Shown: one piece after another, positions 46,823 to 55,363 of the stretch
Numbering within the stretch: position 1 is the first letter of the stretch
Layout: every line of letters begins with the position of its first letter
NCBI RefSeq assembly: GCF_900199205.1
Contig: NZ_OBMJ01000002.1
Location: 1 to 64,000, forward strand
Length of the DNA: 64,000 bases
From: Streptomyces sp. 1331.2
Lineage (GTDB): Bacteria; Actinomycetota; Actinomycetes; Streptomycetales; Streptomycetaceae
Direction: 5' to 3'
Translations under genes and position numbers: made by a program
The notes under the pieces: generated by a model
The model's database searches: none
The model's input: the letters and a program-made list of their open reading frames with translations, nothing else
Told to the model about the DNA's origin: nothing

Positions 46823-47162
46823 GATGTACGTCGCCCCCCATGCGTTCGTCGACGCAGCAGCGCCGAAAACGATCTTACGTGGCCACCCCGAGCCCGCCGC
46901 TCCCGAACGACTCAGCGGGCGGTGGTACGGTCGCTGCCCGTGACAGAGCCGCTTCCTGTGTTCCCGTACCACCCCGACCCGGTGGCCACCACGTAGCGCT
47001 CGGTCTCGCCGGTGGGGGGTGAAGCCGAGGCGCCCGGCCTGCTGCTGCTCGACGGCTGGGCCCTGCGCGACCCGGGTTGTCGATGGAGTGACTGACCGCT
47101 GGAGCCTCCCCGCCACGGCTGATCAGCGGCCAACCGTACCTTCGGGCAGCCGGTGCGGGCAT
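46823..47162. other. Region with a CbrC stub and no full gene
   Basis: Holds the upstream region of the propeller gene and a short fragment at 46940. Nothing else is recognisable. Confidence 0.4.
46940..46996 (+). pseudogene. N-terminal stub resembling CbrC/UPF0167
   Basis: GTG 46940 encodes VTEPLPVFPYHPDPVATT then a stop. This matches the usual N-terminus of CbrC-type proteins (LP.F.YHPDP.AT). The cysteine-rich body of the protein is missing. Confidence 0.4.
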
Positions 47163-47642
47163 TCAGTGCGACCAGAACGGATCCTCGTAGCGGGGAATGA
47201 TGTCGAGGTTGCCGTTGGGCAGGGTCGGCTCGGGCACGTAGGGGCCGAAGGGGTCTCGGTCGCGGATGACGGGGATGGGGCCGACGGTGGCCTGGAAGGT
47301 GATGTTGCCCGCGGCGCCGATGAGCACGCACACGCCGTACCCGGCGGGCGTGGCGGCGAACATGGCGGGCTGGCGGGGGTTGACGGCGGTGATCCGGTAC
47401 CCCAGGGCCTGCCAGCCGCGTTCGGTGACGCCCAGCAGCGCGCCGTACTTGGACGGAGCGACCCTGGTCATGACGTACCGGTCGCGGGTGGCGACGGCGT
47501 GGCCCAGGGAGTGGTTGTCCGGGCCTGCGGTCTGCTCGGTGGAACGGGGCCAGCCGTCCCAGTACCGCAGCGGCGGACGGATGGCGGACATCGCCTCGTC
47601 GAGGAGCGCGTCGAGTACCTGGACGGCCTGTTCGGGGGTCAT
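47163..47642 (-). CDS. Protein paralogous to the adjacent lipoprotein, without a signal
   Basis: 159 residues: EQAVQVLDALLDEAMSAIRP, PLRYWDGWPRST, RVAPSKYGALLGVTERGW, GVCVLIGAAGNITFQATVGP, YEDPFWSH. It aligns along its length with residues 50-210 of the lipoprotein upstream (VAPGKYGALLDAVRSTWQAK, YEDPYWSA). No lipobox, so it is a cytosolic or otherwise exported duplicate. It is the last gene of the second WXG100/DUF1023 cassette, 53 nt after the lipoprotein. Confidence 0.7.
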   Translation of the reverse strand: MTPEQAVQVLDALLDEAMSAIRPPLRYWDGWPRSTEQTAGPDNHSLGHAVATRDRYVMTRVAPSKYGALLGVTERGWQALGYRITAVNPRQPAMFAATPAGYGVCVLIGAAGNITFQATVGPIPVIRDRDPFGPYVPEPTLPNGNLDIIPRYEDPFWSH

Positions 47643-47695
47643 ACGGAAGCTTTCGGAACGATGGGGCGAACGGCGGCCTTGGAAGGGCGCGGTGA

Positions 47696-48328
47696 TCAGG
47701 CGGACCAGTACGGGTCCTCGTACGTGGGCACGACGTCCGGGTTTCCGTTGGCCATGACCGGGTCGGGAGTGGGGGTGCCGAACAGGTCCCGGCCGTCGGG
47801 CACCGGGACGGGGCTGACGGTGGCCCCGATGTCGATGTTCCCGGCGGGGTGGATCGTGATGCTCACACCGTTGCCCTCGGGCGTGGTGGCGAACAGGGCC
47901 TGCAGGTTGGCGGGCCCCGTCTCGACCCGGTAGCCCTTGGCCTGCCAGGTGCTGCGCACCGCGTCCAGCAGTGCGCCGTACTTGCCGGGGGCGACCTTCG
48001 TCTTGACGTGGCGTTGGCGGGAGGCCTTGGCGTAGCCGAGGGAGTGTTCGTCGAGGCCTTTGGAGTACTGCACGGTGGCCTGCGGCCAGGCGTCCCAGTA
48101 CTGCAGCGCCGGCTGCACGCCCGCGGTGGTCTGTTCCAGCAGGGAGTCGAGTGTCTGCAGGGCCTGGGCCGGCGGGATGAGGGGGCCCGGACTCTCCCCC
48201 TCGCCCCGGTCGGCGCCCGTTCCGGCGCCGCCGACGCAGGCGGTGGCACCGACGGCGAGGAATGCGAGGGCTGCCGACAAGCGCAGGGCGGTGCCCGGAC
48301 GGCGACTCAGGCTCGGACGGTCGTTCAT
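47696..48328 (-). CDS. Lipoprotein of the second WXG100/DUF1023 cassette
   Basis: 210 residues from ATG 48328, which overlaps the DUF1023 stop by ATGA. Lipobox LAVGATAC (Cys near residue 31). Mature part: AQALQTLDSLLEQTTAGVQP, QYWDAWPQATVQYS, VAPGKYGALLDAVRSTWQAK, GVSITIHPAGNIDIGATVSP, ending YEDPYWSA. Small actinobacterial surface lipoprotein of unknown role, equivalent in position to 35793-36326. Confidence 0.8.
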   Translation of the reverse strand: MNDRPSLSRRPGTALRLSAALAFLAVGATACVGGAGTGADRGEGESPGPLIPPAQALQTLDSLLEQTTAGVQPALQYWDAWPQATVQYSKGLDEHSLGYAKASRQRHVKTKVAPGKYGALLDAVRSTWQAKGYRVETGPANLQALFATTPEGNGVSITIHPAGNIDIGATVSPVPVPDGRDLFGTPTPDPVMANGNPDVVPTYEDPYWSA

Positions 48329-50091
48329 CGGTGGTCCTGCCTCGTGACGTGGTCGTACTTCCCGGCCACGATCTGGCCGATGTTGTTGACCGATTCCAGG
48401 GTCTTCGACGTCGAGTCGTTGGGGTCGGTCATGTAGTCGGAGTGGGAGTCGAAGGAGAGCTCCGGCCCGTCGGCAACGGCGAAGCGGTTGGCGCCGAAGC
48501 CCTTGCTTGCCGGGTCCTGACCGAACCAGAGCTGGTCCTCGGGGCCGAACCAGTCGTACATCTTGTCGGCGACATAGCCGCCGACGAGGCTCCCGACCGG
48601 GCCCGCGAGGAAACCTCCCGTTGCGCCCTGGATGTCATTGGCCACGCGGCCCTTCGACGGCAGGTGGCTGACCGGGTCGTTCTCCGCGTCGCCGACCCAC
48701 ACGTGGCCGGGGTCGATGTGGAGTTGCGAGGCCTTGGCGGCGCCGGTGCCGGGGGAGCCGACGAGGATGACGTCATCGGCTCCGGTGCCACCGCTCATCT
48801 GCGCGCCCAGGCCGACGGTGGTGGAACCGTAGCTGTGCGCGAGGGCGACGAGGTGTGCGGGCGAGCCGTCGTGGGTGGCGCGCAGGCCTGCCATGAACTT
48901 GTCGTAGGCGGCCCCGCCCTTGGCGGCGCGGTCGGCGTCCATCACCTCCAGGGGCCGGGTGTCGCCGTCCGCGAGCTTCTCCAGGCCCGGCGGCGGGTCG
49001 TATCCGAGCCAGACCATCGACGCGACCTCGGCGTTGGGATCGGCGTTGTGCGCGGCGTTCCACACGTTCAGGGCACGGTCGCCGTCCTTGCCGCCGACGG
49101 CACCGAGCGTGGTGCCCAGCCCTGGCACGTACGCGCTGACGTTCTTCGCCGTGTCCGGGTTCCCGAAGGACAGGATGCCCCGGCCCTGGCCCTCCTCGCT
49201 GACGCCCAGCAGGAAACGAGGGGGTTGCTTGTCCTTGTCCGCTTCCAGGCGCTTGCTGATCGCGAGGAAGCCTTCCAGTTTCTGCTTCTCGTCGTCCGTC
49301 AGGTTCGGCTTCTGCTGGTACTTGGTGATGAGGTGGGCAAGGTTCAGCCGGTTGGCTTGGTCACGGGCCGCTGCCGGGATGCCGTCGCGCATGCCCAGCA
49401 GGTCAGGGTGGGCCTCGATGAGCCGCTGCTGCTCGTCGGGCGTCAGGCCCTTCCACCAGCTGTTGACCTCGGTGGGCGAGGCGCCGGCGGGCGGGAAGCC
49501 CGCGGCCATCAGGTCGACGCCCTGCTGCGTGACGGCCTTCAGGTCGGCGGCGGCCTTGTCGGTGTCCAGCCCGGTGCCGTTGCGGGCGCGTTCGGTCAGG
49601 GAGTTCAGGAGCCCCGCGATCTTCTGGTCGGCGTTGCCGGCCTCCGTAACGGCCCCGGATATCCGGTTCGCCAGCGCCCTCGCCTGCTGGGGGACGTTGT
49701 ACTCCGGGTCGTTCCTCTCGGCCTTGGACGGGGCGGGCCAGGACACCGTCCCGTCCTCGGCGACGGTGAGCCCCAGGTTCTGTGCCTCCTGCAGTGCCGC
49801 CTTCAGCTTGGACTGGGCGAGCAGGAAGCTCTCGGAGGCCTCGCGCAGCAGCCCGGAGACCGCTGACATCTCGGTGTGAGCGGCGTCCAGGCGGTTGCTG
49901 GTGCGCTGCAGGGAGGCGTTGGCGGCACCGGCGGCGTTGCCGACCCAGTTCGCATTGAGGACGTGCTTGAGGACTTCGTGCTGCATGGTCTGGACATGCT
50001 TGCCGAAGTTGGTGGCGAGGGTGTCGTAGGCGGTGGCCGCCGGCAGCAGGCCGGACAGGTCGCTGTCGCGCAGCTGGGCGAGGGAGACCAT
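48325..50091 (-). CDS. DUF1023 alpha/beta-hydrolase with WXG-type N-terminal domain (second copy)
   Basis: 588 residues from ATG 50091, starting at a TGATG overlap with the upstream gene. Residues 1-160 are helical with NANWVGNAAGAANASLQRTS, again a WxG motif. The hydrolase domain has the elbow LVALAHSYGSTTVGLGAQMS and downstream GSPGTGAAKASQL and HSDYMTDPNDSTSKTLESVN. Same architecture as 34093-35796 but with an extra loop near the C-terminus (GGFLAGPVGSLVGGYVADKM). Probable cell-surface or exported hydrolase; substrate unknown. Confidence 0.83.
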   Translation of the reverse strand: MVSLAQLRDSDLSGLLPAATAYDTLATNFGKHVQTMQHEVLKHVLNANWVGNAAGAANASLQRTSNRLDAAHTEMSAVSGLLREASESFLLAQSKLKAALQEAQNLGLTVAEDGTVSWPAPSKAERNDPEYNVPQQARALANRISGAVTEAGNADQKIAGLLNSLTERARNGTGLDTDKAAADLKAVTQQGVDLMAAGFPPAGASPTEVNSWWKGLTPDEQQRLIEAHPDLLGMRDGIPAAARDQANRLNLAHLITKYQQKPNLTDDEKQKLEGFLAISKRLEADKDKQPPRFLLGVSEEGQGRGILSFGNPDTAKNVSAYVPGLGTTLGAVGGKDGDRALNVWNAAHNADPNAEVASMVWLGYDPPPGLEKLADGDTRPLEVMDADRAAKGGAAYDKFMAGLRATHDGSPAHLVALAHSYGSTTVGLGAQMSGGTGADDVILVGSPGTGAAKASQLHIDPGHVWVGDAENDPVSHLPSKGRVANDIQGATGGFLAGPVGSLVGGYVADKMYDWFGPEDQLWFGQDPASKGFGANRFAVADGPELSFDSHSDYMTDPNDSTSKTLESVNNIGQIVAGKYDHVTRQDHR

Positions 50092-50486
50092 CAGCTCGCC
50101 CCCTGCGGGAACAGCCCGGAGGGCTTCAGGCCCGTGGCGCCGTTCTTGTCCGCGTTGCGGTAGTCGGTGGCGGTCTGGCTCAGCTTCAGGGCGACGCCGT
50201 CGACCTCTGAGGCGAGCTTGTTCAGCAGGTCCTCCCATGCCGCGGTGCAGTTGTGCAGCGCGGCACCGACCTGCCAGCCCGACAGCGCAGCGGCCGCAGT
50301 GTCGGAGGGCTGGTGGATCGCCTTGAGCTCGGCGGGCATCGCCTCACCGCTCTCCTTCGCGGCCTTGGCCGCCGGGTCCAGGTCCGCCGGATTGACCCCG
50401 AAGGTCGGCCCGAGCACCGGCGCGCCCGGGGCCGTCGGCGGCGCGTAGAACCCGCCCGGCCCGCCCGTACCTGCGTACGCGTTCAT
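50091..50486 (-). CDS. WXG100-like small protein, first gene of the second cassette
   Basis: 131 residues from ATG 50486. Gly/Pro-rich start (GTGGPGGFYAPPTAPGAP), then a helical domain FGVNPADLDPAAKAAKESGE, GWQVGAALHNCTAAWEDLLN, KLSQTATDYRNADKNGATGL. The central ALHNCTAAWEDLLNKL resembles the AIQNCGTNWKTLLDKL of 33682-34089, so the two are paralogues. It probably pairs with the DUF1023 hydrolase for folding or export; that is inference. Confidence 0.72.
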   Translation of the reverse strand: MNAYAGTGGPGGFYAPPTAPGAPVLGPTFGVNPADLDPAAKAAKESGEAMPAELKAIHQPSDTAAAALSGWQVGAALHNCTAAWEDLLNKLASEVDGVALKLSQTATDYRNADKNGATGLKPSGLFPQGAS

Positions 50487-50766
50487 GGATGTCCGTCCCC
50501 CCGTCAGTCGACCTTCGGTGCTTCTCCGGAACGCCCCGGTCGCACGTGCGATGCATTTCGCATGATTCGCACGAATGATCGTTTCGCGCACGGTGAAGGT
50601 AGCAGACTCGGCTCACCCCCGGCGGCAGCCGGGACGCAGCCGCCGATCGGTCGCACCGCCTCACCGCATCGACCAGGGCACGACTCACACCCACTCACTC
50701 GCCCCCAAGCCCGCCGGCATGCGACAGCCCCGCGGCATCACCGGGCGATCCCTGACGGCTGGTCAG

Positions 50767-51231
50767 TCAGTCGCTGCCGCTGCCGCCGCCGCTGCCGCCG
50801 CCGCTTCGCAGATCGCCCAGGCCTTCCTCGAACTCCGGGAGTACGTACTGCTCCGTGCCGCGGCCCGGCATCTCGATCTTCTTGAGCTGCCCGCCGACGA
50901 CGTGGGACACCACGGGTACGGGCAGGCCTTCCGGCCAGATCCCGGTTCGCTTGCCCTCGGAGAGCACCCGGCGGAACGCGCCGGTGGATCCCCGCAGGCT
51001 GCGGCCGTTCGCCTTCAACTCCTCGGCGCCGCACTCGCCGTCGCCCTCGATGACCTGGAGCAGGATCTGCTGCGCCCGGGGCGGCAGTCGGTCGTAGTAC
51101 GAGCGGGCCCGCTCCGGCGTCCAGCGGTCGTCAGGCACCGCGGTCACGACGGCTGCCGGCACGGCTGCGAGGGCGAGCAGCTTCTCCAGGACCTCGGGGG
51201 TCGGGTCCTCCACGGTGATCGTGATCTTCAT
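50767..51231 (-). CDS. DUF6416-like protein
   Basis: 154 residues from ATG 51231. MKITITVEDPTPEVLEKLL begins the protein; WTPERARSYYDRLPPRAQQI and ELKANGRSLRGSTGAFRRVL suggest a winged-helix-like DNA-binding or binding-partner domain, as I remember for DUF6416. The tail is GGGSGGGSGSD. The role is unknown. Confidence 0.55.
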   Translation of the reverse strand: MKITITVEDPTPEVLEKLLALAAVPAAVVTAVPDDRWTPERARSYYDRLPPRAQQILLQVIEGDGECGAEELKANGRSLRGSTGAFRRVLSEGKRTGIWPEGLPVPVVSHVVGGQLKKIEMPGRGTEQYVLPEFEEGLGDLRSGGGSGGGSGSD

Positions 51232-51331
51232 GGCGGGCAGCCTTCCAGTCCGGAGCGCCGAACACAAATAACAACAGCAGACAGCCCATAGACAGGAGCG
51301 AGCTGCTGGACGCAGGGGCGCCGACGGCCCG

Positions 51332-52393
51332 TCACGCGCTCGGGACGATGACGACCTTGCCCGCGACCGTACGGGACTCGGCCAGCTCCAGCGCCGCGGC
51401 CGCCTCGCCCAGCGGGATCCGGGCGGCGATCTGCGGGGTGAGGACGCCGTCGGCCAGCAGACGCAGCACCTGGGTGAGGTCCGCGCCCAGGCGGCGCCGG
51501 AAGGCCTCGGGGCGGCGCCGGCCCGCCCAGATGTTGTAGAAGTGCGCGCTCCTGCCGTTGGGGAGGCCGTTCCAGAGCAGGAGGCGGGCGAACAGCTTCA
51601 GGACGGGCAGTCGCGAGTTGCCCGTCTCGTCCTTGGTCGCGGCGGTGCCGTAGGACACGAGCGTGCCACCGCGACGCAGCAGCTGCCAGGAGTCCACCAG
51701 GCCGGGGCCGCCGACGTGGTCGAACACCGCGTCGACGCCGTCGGGCGCGAGCTGCCGGATCCGGTCGTACAAGTGCGGGTCGCGGTAGTCGACCGGGGTG
51801 GCGCCGAGGGCGCGTACGGCCTCGTGGTGGCGTGTGGAGGCCGTGCCGATCACGGTGATCCCGGCGTGCCGGGCGAGTTGGACGAGGGTGGAGCCGACGC
51901 CGCCGTTGGCGCCGAGGACGACGACGGTGCCTCCGGGGCGGACGGCGGCGAGGCGGTGCAACATCTGCCAGGCGGTGATGCCGTTGACGACGACGGTCTC
52001 GGCCGCGGCCGCGTCCACGCCGTCCGGCACGGGCACCAGGTCCGCGGCGTCGATCAGCAGGTGACTGGCCCAGGCGCCGGTCTTGGTGACGGCGGCGAAC
52101 CGACGGCCGGTCAGCGCGGTGTCCACGCCGGGGCCGGTGGCGGTGACCGTGCCGACGATGTCGTAGCCGGGGACGAAGGGGAACGGCGGCTGGTCGTAGT
52201 ACTTGCCGCGGCGCATCTGCTGTTCGGCGAAGGAGACGCCGGTCGCGTCCATCCGCAGGAGGACCTGGCCGGCCGCGGGGGCCGGCAGCGGGCGGGTGCG
52301 GACCTCCAGGCCGCTCGGTTCGACCGGGCCGGGAAGGACGATCTCGGTGGCGACGGTGGTGGCAGCGGCGCGGGCGGTGGTGGGACCGGTCAT
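51332..52393 (-). CDS. Zinc-independent medium-chain quinone oxidoreductase/alcohol dehydrogenase-like enzyme
   Basis: 353 residues from ATG 52393. GroES-like N-terminal domain with FPFVPGYDIVGTVTATGPGV, then the Rossmann motif VVVLGANGGVGSTLVQLARH, and ADGVLTPQIAARIPLGEAAA at the end. The catalytic zinc cysteine and histidine ligands of true alcohol dehydrogenases are missing, which fits the QOR subgroup using NADPH to reduce quinones or enones. It is divergent from a TetR gene across an intergenic region packed with repeats at 52423. Confidence 0.87.
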   Translation of the reverse strand: MTGPTTARAAATTVATEIVLPGPVEPSGLEVRTRPLPAPAAGQVLLRMDATGVSFAEQQMRRGKYYDQPPFPFVPGYDIVGTVTATGPGVDTALTGRRFAAVTKTGAWASHLLIDAADLVPVPDGVDAAAAETVVVNGITAWQMLHRLAAVRPGGTVVVLGANGGVGSTLVQLARHAGITVIGTASTRHHEAVRALGATPVDYRDPHLYDRIRQLAPDGVDAVFDHVGGPGLVDSWQLLRRGGTLVSYGTAATKDETGNSRLPVLKLFARLLLWNGLPNGRSAHFYNIWAGRRRPEAFRRRLGADLTQVLRLLADGVLTPQIAARIPLGEAAAALELAESRTVAGKVVIVPSA

Positions 52394-52422
52394 GGCAGGA
52401 CTCCTCGGTGCGGACCGACGTG

Positions 52423-52495
52423 CTTACATCCGTAAAGCTACAGGTGTAAGGCTACGCCCGCAAGGCTTCACGCCCGTAAGCTTCACGGCGTAAGG
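52423..52495. promoter_or_regulatory. Five tandem imperfect 14-15-bp operator-like units
   Basis: Consecutive units at 52423 (CTTACATCCGTAAAG), 52438 (CTACAGGTGTAAGG), 52452 (CTACGCCCGCAAGG), 52466 (CTTCACGCCCGTAAG) and 52481 (CTTCACGGCGTAAGG). Several are themselves imperfect palindromes (CTTACA...GTAAG). They fill the space between the oxidoreductase start and the TetR start at 52504. Confidence 0.75.
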
Positions 52496-52503
52496 TGACG
52501 AGC

Positions 52504-53223
52504 GTGAAGGAAACCAGCACAACGGAAACGGCCCCACCGGAAGCCGCCGCATCAGAAGACTCCGTACCGGGAGCCGCCGCAGCGAAGCCGACCCGCACAC
52601 GCAACCGCCGCGGCGAGGGTGGGCGCCTGCGCGAAGAGATCATCACCGCCGCCGTGGAACTCCTTGACGAGAGCGGCGACGAACGCGCCATCACCCTGCG
52701 CTCCGTCGCCCGCCGGGTCGGGATCGCCGCCCCGTCCATCTACCCGCACTTCCCCGACCAGCCGGCCATCGTCCTGGCCGTGGTCCAGCGGGAGTTCGCC
52801 GAGCTGGAACGCCACCTGCGCTCCGCTCACTCCGCGGCGGACGGGCAGGACACCGGTGAGGACGACCCCCGCCGCCGGCTGCGCGCGATCTGCGACGCCT
52901 ACCTGGACTACGCCCGCACCCACCCCGGGCGCTACCGCACCATGTTCGGCGGCCTCTGGACTCCGACCCTCGGCGACAGCTCCATCACCGAGGCGGACCT
53001 CACCGCCCTCGGTGCGGAAGCCCTGGAGGTCATCGCCACCGCCATCAGCGACTGCGTCGCCGCAGGTCAGGCCACCAGCACCGACCCGTCCAGCGACGCC
53101 GTCGCCCTGTGGCTGGGCCTGCACGGCCTCGCCCACCAGCGCGCCGTCACCCGCGCCTTCCCCTGGCCGCCGGACATCGCCGACCGCCTCGTCTCAGCAC
53201 TCGCCCACCTGAAGGACGCCTGA
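52504..53223 (+). CDS. TetR-family transcriptional regulator
   Basis: 239 residues from GTG 52504 (AAGG 8 nt upstream); GTG 52495 is an alternative. After a flexible Ala/Pro-rich leader, the HTH is REEIITAAVELLDESGDERA, TLRSVARRVGIAAPSIYPHF with PDQPAIVLAVV. The C-terminal domain (AICDAYLDYARTHPGRYRTM, GLWTPTLGDSS) is of the TetR_C_13/WHG type. It probably represses itself and the divergent oxidoreductase through the repeated units at 52423-52495. Confidence 0.88.
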   Translation: MKETSTTETAPPEAAASEDSVPGAAAAKPTRTRNRRGEGGRLREEIITAAVELLDESGDERAITLRSVARRVGIAAPSIYPHFPDQPAIVLAVVQREFAELERHLRSAHSAADGQDTGEDDPRRRLRAICDAYLDYARTHPGRYRTMFGGLWTPTLGDSSITEADLTALGAEALEVIATAISDCVAAGQATSTDPSSDAVALWLGLHGLAHQRAVTRAFPWPPDIADRLVSALAHLKDA

Positions 53224-53270
53224 ACCGCTTGTCAGAACCGGTCGGCGCAACCAGTCGTCCGAACCGGTCG

Positions 53271-53855
53271 TCAGAACCGCAGGTCCATCCGCTGCTCGAC
53301 CGTGTCGAGGCCGAACCTGCGGGCGGGCCGGGAGACGGTGAGCTCGAAGCCGGCCTTGGAGTAGAGGTGGTGGGCGGCGTCGAGCCCGGCGACGGTCCAC
53401 AGCAGCACGCCCTCGTACGAGCGGGCGCGCGCCTCGTCCAGGGCCGTCGCCAGCAGCCGCCCGCCCAGACCCCGGCCCCGGGCGTCCGGGTCGAGGAGCA
53501 CCCACCGCAGCTGACCCCAGCCCGGACGCTCCTCCGCCCGGACCAGACCGGCGGCGCCGACCACCCGGCCGTCGAGCTCGGCGACCCAGAGCCGGCCGGG
53601 CCCGGCGCCGCCCTCACGGGCCCGGGCGAGGACCAGCTCGGCCATGCCGGCGGCGACGTAGGCCTCCATGGTCTCGTCCATGCCGTACTCACGGGTGTAG
53701 AGGACGCCGTGCAGGGCGGCGACGGCGCCGAGGTCGCCGGGCCTGAGCGCTTCGCGAATACCGGCGACGTCGACTCGGGCCCCGGCTTCGGCCCCGGCTC
53801 CGGCTTCGGCTCCGGATGCGGCTCCGGCTTCGGCTCCGGATGCGGTGTCAGCCAT
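53271..53855 (-). CDS. GNAT-family N-acetyltransferase
   Basis: 194 residues from ATG 53855. An Ala/Glu/Gly repeat (AEAGAASGAEAGAGAEAGAR) of the first 30 residues precedes the GNAT fold: IREALRPGDLGAVAALHGVL, LWVAELDGRVVGAAGLVRAE, the acetyl-CoA loop LDPDARGRGLGGRLLATALD (R/Q-x-x-G-x-G/A) and YEGVLLWTVAGLDAAHHLYSKAGFEL. It transfers acetyl groups to an unknown amine. Divergent from the TetR gene at 53919. Confidence 0.87.
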   Translation of the reverse strand: MADTASGAEAGAASGAEAGAGAEAGARVDVAGIREALRPGDLGAVAALHGVLYTREYGMDETMEAYVAAGMAELVLARAREGGAGPGRLWVAELDGRVVGAAGLVRAEERPGWGQLRWVLLDPDARGRGLGGRLLATALDEARARSYEGVLLWTVAGLDAAHHLYSKAGFELTVSRPARRFGLDTVEQRMDLRF

Positions 53856-53882
53856 GGTGGCATCCCCTCTCACTGGAACGCT

Positions 53883-53904
53883 CACTGAAACACTCGTTTC
53901 AGTG
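53883..53904. promoter_or_regulatory. Palindromic operator between GNAT and TetR genes
   Basis: CACTGAAAC and GTTTCAGTG form a perfect 9-bp inverted repeat around ACTC, 14 nt before the TetR start. A further CACTGGAACG half-site lies just upstream and AGTGGAACG just downstream. Confidence 0.8.
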
Positions 53905-53918
53905 GAACGATAGACCAC

Positions 53919-54494
53919 GTGACCGCCCCCGCCAATGCACCCACCCGCCCGTCCTCGCCACGCCGCGAGGAAATCCTCGCCGCGACCGTCCGCTACGTCG
54001 CCGAGCACAACGTCTCCGACCTCTCCCTGCGCCCGCTGGCCGCCGAGATCGGCTCCAGCCCCCGCGTGCTGCTCTACCTGTTCGGCTCGAAGGAGCAACT
54101 GGTCCGGGAGGTCCTGGCGGTCGGCCGGGCCGAACAACTGGCGCTGCTGGAACAGTCCGAGGCCGAGGGCGGCAACGCCCGCGAAACCCTCGAACTCCTC
54201 TGGACGTGGCTCACCAAGCCCGAACGCCGCGGCGCACTGCGCCTGTTCTTCGAGGGCTACGTCCGTGCTCTCGGCCACTCCGGCCCCTGGCAGGACTTCG
54301 GCACAACCTCCCTGGACGAGTGGCTGCCACCCCTGCGACGGGTCCTCACCGGCACCGGAGCGAACCCCACCGTGGTCCTCGCCGTCCTCCGCGGCCTCCT
54401 CCTCGACCTCCTCGCCGACGACACCGAAGAGGGCATCCACACCGAACGCGTCCACACCGCCTGGCACGCCTTCCTCGACGCCGCCCTCCCCTGA
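53919..54494 (+). CDS. TetR-family transcriptional regulator
   Basis: 191 residues from GTG 53919. HTH: REEILAATVRYVAEHNVSDL, SLRPLAAEIGSSPRVLLYLF with GSKEQLVREVL. The C-terminal part (LFFEGYVRALGHSGPWQDFG, LRGLLLDLLADDTEEG) is TetR-like. The palindrome at 53883-53904 lies over its promoter, and the divergent acetyltransferase is the probable target. Confidence 0.87.
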   Translation: MTAPANAPTRPSSPRREEILAATVRYVAEHNVSDLSLRPLAAEIGSSPRVLLYLFGSKEQLVREVLAVGRAEQLALLEQSEAEGGNARETLELLWTWLTKPERRGALRLFFEGYVRALGHSGPWQDFGTTSLDEWLPPLRRVLTGTGANPTVVLAVLRGLLLDLLADDTEEGIHTERVHTAWHAFLDAALP

Positions 54495-54532
54495 CTGACG
54501 CTGACGCCCAACCGACCTCCCTCGCCCGCAGG

Positions 54533-55363
54533 TCACCGTGACGGACCCGGCGGCCGCTCACCGAGACGGTAGATGTGGAACTCCGCATTGAGGCCCGTCG
54601 GCAGCACCGGCTCCGGAACGAAGGACCGCAGGTGGACGCCGCCCTCGAACGAGCCGTCCAGCGAACCGTTGACGATCCGGTCATTGGTCTTGATCACGAC
54701 CAGACAGGGCAGGCCGTCGCGGGATCGGCGGACGTCGTCGAGGATCTGCGGGACCGGTGGCTCGGTCCGGGTCAGATCCAGACCGTCCGGGGTGAAGGCC
54801 GCGCCCCATGGCGGCTCGACGACGTAGGTGTCGCACTCGCTGCGGGCAGGGAGCGCGGCGAGCACCTCACGGTAGTCGGCAAGGCGGAGGACGACGGACG
54901 AGCCGACGCGGTCGAGGTTGTGGCTGGCGGTGGCGTACACCAGCGGGTCGAGTTCGGCGGCGTACACGGGGTGGCCCAGGCGCCGGCCGAGGTGGTGACC
55001 GAGGTTCCCCGACCCGCAGAACAGGTCGACCACCATCGGGCGCCGGCCCAACGGGCGCCGGAACTCAGCAGCCGGCTCCGCCGTCAGCTCGGCCGTCGGC
55101 TCAGCCGTCAGCCCGGCCGTCAGCTCGGCAATCAGCTCGGCGACGACCGAGGGGTGCGGGTCCTTGCTGCACTCGACCGCAGTCCGTCCCAACACGCGAA
55201 GCCCCCGGGCGGTCAGCTCGGGGGCGGGGACGCCGTAGAGCGACAGGCCCTCGGGGCGACCGCAGATGACCCGACCGGCCTCGCACAGCTGGTCGGTGGT
55301 GAGCAGCTGATCTCCCAACGGCCCGAGCAGCCGCTCGCGGAGCGCGAAGTAGGCGGAACTCAC
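54533..55363 (-). CDS. Class I SAM-dependent methyltransferase
   Basis: 276 residues from ATG 55363, overlapping the previous gene's stop by 4 nt. Motif I is VVDLFCGSGNLGHHLGRRLG, followed by YAAELDPLVYATASHNLDRV, and the catalytic-type motif IV is VVEPPWGAAFTPDGLDL, like the PPWG loop of cap-trimethylguanosine or RNA methyltransferases. A repeated AELTAEPTAELTAEP insert near residue 90 is odd. It forms one operon with the glycosyltransferase-like and hydrolase genes, so a small-molecule substrate is as likely as RNA. Confidence 0.75.
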   Translation of the reverse strand: MSSAYFALRERLLGPLGDQLLTTDQLCEAGRVICGRPEGLSLYGVPAPELTARGLRVLGRTAVECSKDPHPSVVAELIAELTAGLTAEPTAELTAEPAAEFRRPLGRRPMVVDLFCGSGNLGHHLGRRLGHPVYAAELDPLVYATASHNLDRVGSSVVLRLADYREVLAALPARSECDTYVVEPPWGAAFTPDGLDLTRTEPPVPQILDDVRRSRDGLPCLVVIKTNDRIVNGSLDGSFEGGVHLRSFVPEPVLPTGLNAEFHIYRLGERPPGPSR

